Shown here in pieces: positions 1-4,625 of a DNA stretch of 5,471 nt (within the stretch, counting starts at the first letter, position 1; every line of letters starts with the position of its first letter). The stretch is from Candidatus Aminicenantota bacterium (GTDB lineage: Bacteria; Acidobacteriota; Aminicenantia; Aminicenantales; Aminicenantaceae), in assembly GCA_030670375.1 (NCBI GenBank), contig DAOVBT010000168.1, positions 1 through 5,471 on the forward strand, given 5' to 3'. The notes below the pieces were generated by a model. The model was not told the DNA's origin. It worked only from the letters and a program-made list of their open reading frames with translations, and ran no database searches. Position numbers and translations under genes: made by a program.

Positions 1-187
1 GGAAAAAGATCCCAAGGAAATGAGAAATTTAGCGGCTAACATCGCTTACCGCGAAATGTGCTTTGAACTGCTCGATAGGATCGACCGATTGTATGAACGG
101 GCAAATTTGATAACAAAAGAAAGGGATGAAGTCACGTTAGACCAGAGCTTGCGCGAAAGACTCAAAGCTCTGGGTTATATCAAATGA
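1..187 (+). CDS. Sulfatase-family protein, C-terminal fragment
   Basis: This is the last 61 codons of a gene entering from the left edge; reading starts at base 2 and ends at TGA 185-187. The fragment begins EKDPKEMRNLAA, which matches the 'D-x-x-E-x-x-NLA' turn common near the C-terminus of type I sulfatases (alkaline phosphatase superfamily). It ends LRERLKALGYIK, a terminal motif often seen in sulfatases and related phosphodiesterases. Between the two lies a charged, probably helical stretch. The catalytic formylglycine (C-x-P-x-R) region and metal ligands are outside the window, so activity and substrate cannot be judged. It converges on the dehydrogenase gene and has no obvious functional link to it. 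No T-run terminator follows the stop. The family call rests only on these C-terminal motifs; another alkaline-phosphatase-superfamily hydrolase is possible. Confidence 0.6.
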   Translation, partial: EKDPKEMRNLAANIAYREMCFELLDRIDRLYERANLITKERDEVTLDQSLRERLKALGYIK

Positions 188-218
188 CCTGCTAATCCTG
201 GTTAAAAACTGCTACAGC

Positions 219-232
219 GTGATCCCGATCAC
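219..232. promoter_or_regulatory. Perfect 14-base palindrome, CRP/FNR-like operator or hairpin
   Basis: GTGATC (219-224) and GATCAC (227-232) are exact inverted repeats around a CC spacer. With its flanks it reads CGTGA-N6-TCACA, one base off the CRP-class consensus TGTGA-N6-TCACA. It also fits the TGAT-N4-ATCA core of FNR-type sites. However, it lies between two convergent genes (31 bases after the sulfatase stop and 179 bases past the dehydrogenase stop) and has no promoter in view to regulate. On the minus strand a T5 run (203-207 in plus coordinates, as AAAAA) follows about 10 bases beyond the stem, too far for a standard intrinsic terminator. Operator, weak terminator and chance all remain possible. 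Confidence 0.3.
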
Positions 233-260
233 AGCCCCCGCACATGCTTCCCTGTTTTAT

Positions 261-419
261 TCACTGCCTCCGCATCTCCTCCATCTTCATAACAATGGAC
301 AGGTTTTCCGTTTCATGAGCCACTTCCTCGCCATACATTGAAGTTGGGTTGGGTGGGTCGGTTTGGTCCGTGAATGATTCAGGTGGAGGGTATGCCTGAT
401 GGCAAATATGGTCAAGTGT
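261..419 (-). other. Coding-looking open frame downstream of the dehydrogenase, possible gene remnant
   Basis: On the minus strand, a frame offset from that of the dehydrogenase stays open for 52 codons between TAA (422-420) and TGA (263-261). Its translation has protein-like composition: a proline-rich first half (AYPPPESF, then DPPNPTSMYG) followed by a charged amphipathic tail (EEVAHETENL, then VMKMEEMRRQ). There is no good start: the first in-frame ATG (codon 28) has no Shine-Dalgarno sequence and would leave only 25 residues. It could be the decayed tail of a lost gene, or chance. No family is recognised. The rest of the 188-411 gap shows only the palindrome at 219-232 and the G-rich run at 346-361. 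Confidence 0.15.
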
Positions 420-1812
420 TTAATATGTGGAGGGCTTCGCCTTTGGCATGCAGAGCGGCTTCCATGACCGCCTCAGATAGCGTGGGATGTATGTGATAGG
501 CAGAAGACACATCTTGGAGTTTCATCCCCTTCTCCACACAAAGTGTCAGCTCTGCCAATAGTTCACTGGCGTTTGGTCCGAGGATGTGGGCTCCGATAAT
601 TGTGTCCTGCTCATCGGCGATAACCTTGGCCATTCCTTCCGGTTTTCCCATCGTAAGAGCCCTGCCATTCGCTTGAAAAGAAAACACTCCCGCTTGAACG
701 CGGATCCCCTTTTCCCTTGCCTGTTGTTCTGTCAATCCCACTGATGAAAACTCCGGTTCCGTGTAAACCGCCATCGGGAGGGCATGATAACAGGCTGCGT
801 TCTTCAATCCGGAGGCATTTTCAGCTGCCCATACACCTTCATGCGAAGCCTTGTGCGCAAGAAGTTTCCCTCCGTTCAAATCACCAATAGCATAGACTCC
901 CGGTATCTCTGTTTCGAGATACTCATTCACTTTGACAAATCCTTTATCATCGACGAAGGACGTCCCGAGCTCGAGGAATCCCTCAGAATTGGGGATGCGC
1001 CCGACTGCTAACAATACCTTTTGGGCATCAAATGTTCGGGATTTTTTCTCCTTTAAACAAAAAGACTCCAGGGTAATTTTTTCTTTATCCCCAGAAACCT
1101 GTCGAATTTCCATCTGTGTGTATATGTTAAGTCCTTGTAATTTGAGTATCCTTTCCAGACGTTTTGTCATTTCTTGGTCGCTTCCAGGTAGAATATCGGG
1201 CATGATCTCGAGAATGGTGACTTGACAGCCGAGTCTTTGATAAATGACTCCCATTTCTAGACCGATAGCACCGGCGCCGACGATGACCAAATTATCGGGA
1301 ATCTCAGCCAATTCCAGGCCCTCTTTGCTGGTTATGATTGTGTCCCCGTCAGGCTGGAGAAAGGGAAGAGTCGCAGGTTTTGATCCAGTTGCAAGTATTA
1401 TTCTTTCCGCTTCATAAATGCCCTTATTATCCTCTCCTTGAACTTCGATCTGCCGTTCATTCTGTAACCTCGCATCACCCTGGACGAGTTGAACCCCATT
1501 TTTTTTCAATAGGAATTCTATCCCCCGAACAAATTTTTCCACAATTTTTTTCCGCTGCTCTTGAACTCTCCCCCAATTGCATGTCAAGTCATCCAGGGGA
1601 CCGTCAAGAAATTTATTGTCTTTGGTTTCTTTGAAAATTTTCGTCTGATGAAGGAGAAACTTAGCAGGGATACATCCCCGATTCATGCATGTTCCGCCAA
1701 CCCTTTCCTTCTCGAACAACACGACTTTTTGCTTCAATTGTGCTCCTCGCAAGGCAGCAACATACCCACCCGGACCTCCTCCGATTATGGCCAGATCAAA
1801 TTTTTCGTTCAT
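412..1812 (-). CDS. lpdA: Dihydrolipoamide dehydrogenase (E3)
   Basis: This cytoplasmic FAD enzyme reoxidises dihydrolipoyl groups with NAD+ in 2-oxoacid dehydrogenase complexes or the glycine cleavage system. The 466 residues match the usual family length. Domains in order: FAD-binding GGGPGG at 11-16; redox-active disulfide GGTCMNRGCIPAK with Cys42 and Cys47; NAD-binding GAGAIGLE at 179-186, followed by an acidic residue near 202 that suggests NAD rather than NADP; second FAD motif AIGDLNGG at 308-315; and C-terminal dimerisation domain with catalytic His442-Pro443 and Glu447 in HPTLSEA. All catalytic residues are present, so it should be active. The ATG at 1812-1810 is preceded by AAGGTGAGG and places the FAD motif at the normal distance. 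No E1, E2, lipoyl protein or glycine-cleavage gene is adjacent, so the partner complex is unknown. A related flavoprotein disulfide reductase is less likely because both the CxxxxC and the His-Glu dyad are E3-like. Confidence 0.95.
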   Translation of the reverse strand: MNEKFDLAIIGGGPGGYVAALRGAQLKQKVVLFEKERVGGTCMNRGCIPAKFLLHQTKIFKETKDNKFLDGPLDDLTCNWGRVQEQRKKIVEKFVRGIEFLLKKNGVQLVQGDARLQNERQIEVQGEDNKGIYEAERIILATGSKPATLPFLQPDGDTIITSKEGLELAEIPDNLVIVGAGAIGLEMGVIYQRLGCQVTILEIMPDILPGSDQEMTKRLERILKLQGLNIYTQMEIRQVSGDKEKITLESFCLKEKKSRTFDAQKVLLAVGRIPNSEGFLELGTSFVDDKGFVKVNEYLETEIPGVYAIGDLNGGKLLAHKASHEGVWAAENASGLKNAACYHALPMAVYTEPEFSSVGLTEQQAREKGIRVQAGVFSFQANGRALTMGKPEGMAKVIADEQDTIIGAHILGPNASELLAELTLCVEKGMKLQDVSSAYHIHPTLSEAVMEAALHAKGEALHILNT

Positions 1813-1828
1813 TTATCCTCACCTTCAT
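1796..1828 (-). CDS. Possible 10-codon leader ORF overlapping the lpdA start
   Basis: On the minus strand, ATG at 1828-1826 is preceded by a strong Shine-Dalgarno AGGAG seven bases upstream. It opens a frame encoding MKVRINERKI and stops at TGA 1798-1796, inside lpdA and in a different frame. Its codons also cover the ribosome-binding region of lpdA. The arrangement would suit translational coupling or start-site competition. Such tiny frames arise by chance, so only the strong SD and the overlap support it. Confidence 0.3.
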   Translation of the reverse strand: MKVRINERKI

Positions 1829-1842
1829 AAAAATTCTCCTGT

Positions 1843-1871
1843 ATTATACATTTTCTTCCTATTCGTTAAAA
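1843..1871 (-). promoter_or_regulatory. Candidate sigma-70-type promoter for lpdA
   Basis: On the minus strand a perfect TATAAT (1848-1843) lies 30 bases upstream of the lpdA ATG. A weak -35 TTTTAA (1871-1866, 3/6) is 17 bases before it. A start near 1836 would leave a leader of roughly 25 bases containing the AGGAG and AAGGTGAGG ribosome-binding sequences. The -10 is convincing; the -35 is poor, so an activator may be needed. Confidence 0.45.
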
Positions 1872-1961
1872 CCCCAGTAAGCATCCTGAATAGAAGCACA
1901 TCGTTCCCAAATCTAGGATGATTTTTAATCAGGCAGGCATTGTGCTTTCAAGCTTTTTTCC

Positions 1962-1991
1962 TTGACAGTAATCGAGAAAATGGTCATTAAT
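1962..1991 (+). promoter_or_regulatory. Candidate promoter for the barrel-protein gene
   Basis: A perfect -35 TTGACA (1962-1967) is followed after 18 bases by ATTAAT (1986-1991, 4/6 to TATAAT). This predicts a start near 1998 and a leader of about 45 bases before the ATG at 2043. It lies in the 230-base divergent region shared with lpdA, whose own promoter is about 90 bases to the left. No clear operator is seen between them. Confidence 0.35.
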
Positions 1992-2042
1992 AGTGTGATT
2001 TGATCAAGAGATTATGGCTCAGTGTGGGGATAGGATTAGCTT

Positions 2043-2864
2043 ATGAATTCTAAAAAAAAGCTTCTGATTATCGTTTTTCTTATTGTCCTCCTCTGTTTTC
2101 CTGCCGGTGAAATGTTGCACGGACAGGAAATCTTCATCTATCGCTCTTACAAAGACAAAAATCCTCTGTTCCCGGATAACAAACTCACCCTTCATGGAGA
2201 ATTTTTCGGCCAGCTCCAGCTTCCCTCTAATTTTCCCAGCTACAATGACCTCTCCGGGAAAGAAGACCGATGGACTTTTGGATTCCGGAATCGCATCTTT
2301 TTCACAGAAAACTTCTCGTTTCTCGCCCAACTTGTGACGCATGATGACGGGAGTAAACGGACAAAATTTGACTGGCATTTTTCTCTACGGTTGAATCCTC
2401 TGGAAAATTTTGTTCTCATTCTAGGTCATGACTCCAACCATGACTCCGACTACCAAAGTAACGTCGATGGCCTGGCTTATTATCTCAACCGCAATTATGT
2501 CGGTTTTAGCCTCCCGTTTCAGGTGGGTGACTTCTATTTCGAACCTTTCACATGGTTGCTTTATCACACCAACCACCTAGGCTATCTCGATCTCTCAGGA
2601 GAGAAGCTTCTCCAGGAATACGGTATTCGTATTGGAGCTTGGATACAGGAGAGCTTCGGGATGAGTCTTCAAATCGTCGCTCAATCCGAATCCTTCTTCT
2701 CCCTCGGACAGACATTCCTGGCTGACTTGATATTCCGGGTAAAACTCTTAGATTATTTGGAATTATCCTTTGGGGGCAGTATTTGGAAAGACATTCAAGA
2801 AAGCCGTCTGGGAAATAAACAAACTTTTTTCAAACTTCACTGGGGCATCGCCATTCCTTTTTAA
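2043..2864 (+). CDS. Predicted outer-membrane beta-barrel protein, unknown function
   Basis: This is a 273-residue protein. Residues 1-28 form a signal peptide: MNSKKK, a hydrophobic run (LLIIVFLIVLLCF), and likely cleavage near LHG/QE. The mature part of about 245 residues alternates hydrophobic and polar residues in many short aromatic-rich strands (for example FSFLAQLVTH, FVLILGHDS, YVGFSLPFQ, FYFEPFTWLLYH, LELSFGG) and ends in Phe273, the usual C-terminal signature recognised by the Bam machinery. The length suits a 10- to 12-strand barrel. Two His/Asp/Asn clusters, HDSNHDSD (129-136) and YHTNHLGYLD (174-183), fall at strand-turn positions and could bind metal or form an active site, somewhat as in lipid A deacylase-type barrels; that comparison is inference. 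The ATG at 2043 has AGGA seven bases upstream. The stop lies inside the left end of the inverted-repeat element. I do not recognise the family; a porin-like or surface-lipid-modifying role is possible. Confidence 0.75.
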   Translation: MNSKKKLLIIVFLIVLLCFPAGEMLHGQEIFIYRSYKDKNPLFPDNKLTLHGEFFGQLQLPSNFPSYNDLSGKEDRWTFGFRNRIFFTENFSFLAQLVTHDDGSKRTKFDWHFSLRLNPLENFVLILGHDSNHDSDYQSNVDGLAYYLNRNYVGFSLPFQVGDFYFEPFTWLLYHTNHLGYLDLSGEKLLQEYGIRIGAWIQESFGMSLQIVAQSESFFSLGQTFLADLIFRVKLLDYLELSFGGSIWKDIQESRLGNKQTFFKLHWGIAIPF

Positions 2865-2993
2865 CCTGGCCTATTCATAAAATCTTTTACCCTTCGGGCA
2901 AGCCAATCTGCTTTGTTACAAACGGCTTGCGGTACATTCGTACAGCTGTGCCGTCTGTGCCTCGCAGCTAAGCTTGTGAATAATCCAGGTTAA
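2861..2993. mobile_element. MITE-like element with 20-base terminal inverted repeats
   Basis: The left end (2861-2880, TTAACCTGGCCTATTCATAA) and the right end (2974-2993, TTGTGAATAATCCAGGTTAA) are inverted repeats matching at 17 of 20 positions. Both outer edges are TTAA (2861-2864 and 2990-2993). This could be a target duplication or part of the repeat; a palindromic tetranucleotide cannot distinguish the two. The interior has no ORF but strong folding potential: GCAAGCC (2898-2904) pairs with GGCTTGC (2924-2930), with TTTG/CAAA nested inside; GTAC (2932-2935) pairs with GTAC (2940-2943); and AGCTG (2944-2948) pairs with CAGCT (2965-2969). Size, termini and lack of coding capacity fit a non-autonomous miniature transposable element or a large palindromic intergenic repeat. 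It abuts the barrel gene, supplying or sharing its TAA stop, and may affect transcription termination there. Confidence 0.7.
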
Positions 2994-3068
2994 TAAACAA
3001 TCAACATGATTAAATTGGGATAACTTATCGTAAGAAGCCAGGCGAGCATCACTGCATTGGCTTCGAAC

Positions 3069-3097
3069 TTGACAACCACTGATCATTATGCTACCAA
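3069..3097 (+). promoter_or_regulatory. Candidate promoter of the cytochrome/NrfD operon
   Basis: A perfect -35 TTGACA (3069-3074) is followed after 17 bases by TACCAA (3092-3097), a weak -10 (3/6) with an extended TGC directly before it (3089-3091). A start near 3104 would give a leader of about 33 bases. The -35 overlaps the left arm of a 9-base inverted repeat. The weak -10 fits a regulated promoter. Another promoter further left, for instance within the MITE-like element, is not excluded. Confidence 0.3.
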
Positions 3098-3120
3098 ATC
3101 TTACCTCTGGATGGTTGTCA
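3070..3120. repeat. Perfect 9-base inverted repeat ahead of the cytochrome gene
   Basis: TGACAACCA (3070-3078) is exactly complementary to TGGTTGTCA (3112-3120), with 33 bases between, ending 16 bases before the cytochrome ATG. If transcribed as a whole it could form a stem that partly shields the start. If transcription begins near 3104, the arms would instead be paired DNA operator half-sites flanking the start. The gap 2994-3068 holds only a small palindrome, GATAA-C-TTATC (3019-3029). Confidence 0.4.
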
Positions 3121-3136
3121 TCGCATTCGGCTAAGC

Positions 3137-4045
3137 ATGCATTTAAAATATGTGATTGCTCTCACCTTTACTACTTTACTCCCGTTTTCTTTTGCAGATG
3201 CCCAATCCTCGACTTTCTCTGATCAAGATTGTTTGACATGTCATGGCAAACCTGAAATCTCCCAGATTATGAATGATGGGAATTTGCGGACATTGTACGT
3301 TGATCCTGAGAAGTGGTCCCAAGATATCCACCACTTGGGCAAATTGACCTGCGTAGACTGTCACACGAATGCCAATCCTTTCCTTCACTTCAGAGAGGGT
3401 TTTATCGATGTGGATTGTGCCCGTTGCCATCCGATTGAAGCAGAGGAGTATCAAAAAAACATACATCTGACGTTCACGACGATCACTCCCGGAAAAGAAC
3501 TTCCCCTTTGTTATCATTGCCACACCAAACATAACATCCTGCGGCATGATGATCCTTTATCTTCTGTTCACGAATCCCATGTCGGGGAAACCTGCGGGGC
3601 ATGCCACCCCGAAGTCATGGTTAAAGGAATCCTGGATGGAAAATCGCTCGGAAAAATTTCGGGGCACAGGAAGGGAGACATAGCCGAAAAATTCGACATG
3701 AATGTTTGCATAAACTGTCACTACCAAGACTCGGCCCACGGCGCCAAACGTGTTTACAAAGATTTTTGCACCCGTTGTCATGATGTCCGGTCAAAAGGTA
3801 ACCTTGTCATGGGGCCAACCCATCTGAATGCAACCAGGTGGGCAGGCCTCAATTTTTTCGGGAACGGTCTCCTTTTCCTTCTGTTTTTTGCATCCGGTAC
3901 GCTACTCGTGTTCAGATCCCGAAAGAGAATTGTGGCGAGAATCGCATCATGGCAGGAAAACATGAAAATGCCCGTTGTACCGGAAGAACCGGCTCCTCAG
4001 GCAACCGAAACCGCAGAAAAGCAGGAACATCATGAAAACGAATAA
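3137..4045 (+). CDS. Membrane-anchored heptaheme cytochrome c
   Basis: This 302-residue electron-transfer protein has seven CxxCH heme c sites: CLTCH (32-36), CVDCH (72-76), CARCH (94-98), CYHCH (125-129), CGACH (153-157), CINCH (191-195) and CTRCH (211-215). A Sec signal peptide covers about residues 1-22 (likely cut at ADA/Q), so the hemes sit in the periplasm. Many extra histidines near the motifs (IHHLG, NIH, HESH, SGH, SAHG, THL) could be distal ligands, suggesting mostly bis-His low-spin hemes. A single transmembrane helix (about 238-257) is followed by RSRKR, predicting a cytoplasmic tail of about 45 residues ending in an acidic/His-rich stretch (EKQEHHENE). It resembles the cytochrome c3/NrfB-like subunits that accompany Fe-S and NrfD proteins. 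The ATG at 3137 lacks a good SD but is the only start that keeps the leader. It overlaps the next gene by 14 bases, so the two are probably translationally coupled. Confidence 0.9.
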   Translation: MHLKYVIALTFTTLLPFSFADAQSSTFSDQDCLTCHGKPEISQIMNDGNLRTLYVDPEKWSQDIHHLGKLTCVDCHTNANPFLHFREGFIDVDCARCHPIEAEEYQKNIHLTFTTITPGKELPLCYHCHTKHNILRHDDPLSSVHESHVGETCGACHPEVMVKGILDGKSLGKISGHRKGDIAEKFDMNVCINCHYQDSAHGAKRVYKDFCTRCHDVRSKGNLVMGPTHLNATRWAGLNFFGNGLLFLLFFASGTLLVFRSRKRIVARIASWQENMKMPVVPEEPAPQATETAEKQEHHENE

Positions 4046-4625
4046 AAAACGCTACGCCATGTTGATCGATCTGCGCAAATGTATCGGATGCAACACCTGC
4101 GCTGTGGTCTGCAAAAGTGAAAACAATGTTCCGCTCGGCGTCTGGAGGAGTTGGGTGAAGCGGGTGGAAAAAGGAACCTATCCTCATGCTAAAGAATATT
4201 CCCTTCCCATTGTCTGTAATAACTGTGCAAAACCCATCTGCGTGACCGTGTGTCCTGTCAAGGCATCGATCCAACGACCTGACGGAATCGTTTATGTCGA
4301 TCCTCACCGGTGCATCGGATGCCGGTATTGCATGGCTTCCTGTCCGTACGGCGTGCGCTATATCAATCCGCTGACAAAGATCGTCGAAAAATGTTTTTGG
4401 TGTTTTCACCGCGTGGATGCCGGGCTTGAACCAGCGTGTGTTCTTGCCTGTCCAACAGGGGCCATCCTATTCGGCGATTGCAACGATCCGGAAAGTGAAA
4501 TAGCCAAAGCCCTTGCTGAGAATGCCGTTCAGGTCATCAAAGCAGAGCTGGGAACGGATCCCCGGACTTATTACATTGGACTCGACCAGGAAGTCGTGGA
4601 CACAAAGGAATCGGGGGAAGAGTGA
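4032..4625 (+). CDS. Four-cluster [4Fe-4S] ferredoxin-like subunit (NrfC/PsrB/DmsB family)
   Basis: This is a 197-residue electron-wiring subunit of a complex-iron-sulfur-type oxidoreductase. Sixteen cysteines form four cluster sets: Cys17-20-23-27, Cys62-65-70-74, Cys94-97-100-104, and Cys121-124-136-140, in the arrangement typical of the NrfC/PsrB/HybA family. One extra cysteine is at 150. The frame is open upstream to 3975, but ATG 4032 is preferred: AGGA lies five bases before it, and the protein then begins just ahead of the conserved KRYAMLIDLRKCIGC. Neither start gives a twin-arginine signal peptide. The subunit is therefore either cytoplasmic or exported together with a Tat-bearing partner not visible here. 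It sits between the cytochrome and the NrfD gene with overlaps on both sides, which implies one complex linking the membrane subunit to a redox partner. Substrate specificity cannot be read from this subunit. Confidence 0.92.
   Translation: MKTNKKRYAMLIDLRKCIGCNTCAVVCKSENNVPLGVWRSWVKRVEKGTYPHAKEYSLPIVCNNCAKPICVTVCPVKASIQRPDGIVYVDPHRCIGCRYCMASCPYGVRYINPLTKIVEKCFWCFHRVDAGLEPACVLACPTGAILFGDCNDPESEIAKALAENAVQVIKAELGTDPRTYYIGLDQEVVDTKESGEE

Noticed and set aside
346..361. G-rich run (GGG-TT-GGG-T-GGG-TC-GG) resembling a G-quadruplex
   Set aside because: The fourth run has only two G, it lies between convergent gene ends, and it sits inside the coding-looking minus-strand frame. No regulatory target is evident.
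784..1634. Several plus-strand open frames opposite lpdA
   Set aside because: They are antisense to a gene with a complete set of catalytic motifs, have no recognisable domains and no ribosome-binding sites.
3047..3132. Imperfect direct repeat (CATCACTGCATTGGCT at 3047 and CATCGCATTCGGCT at 3119)
   Set aside because: The copies need a gap and a mismatch to align and have no further extension. This is within chance for a 270-base intergenic region.
3024..3134. 36-codon open frame ending in a hydrophobic YLWMVVIAFG before the cytochrome gene
   Set aside because: It has no ATG start before the hydrophobic end and no ribosome-binding site. An open frame this long is common by chance. The cytochrome has its own complete signal peptide in another frame, so no frameshift needs to be invoked.
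3975..4031. In-frame upstream extension of the ferredoxin-like gene to an ATG at 3975
   Set aside because: It would lie wholly inside the cytochrome coding region, add 19 basic residues with no hydrophobic or Tat core, and lacks an SD. ATG 4032 has AGGA at good spacing and matches the family N-terminus.
3912..4409. Long minus-strand open frame opposite the cytochrome and ferredoxin genes
   Set aside because: It is antisense to two strongly supported cysteine-motif proteins, shows no recognisable domain, and has no promoter or ribosome-binding site. It is a coding shadow.
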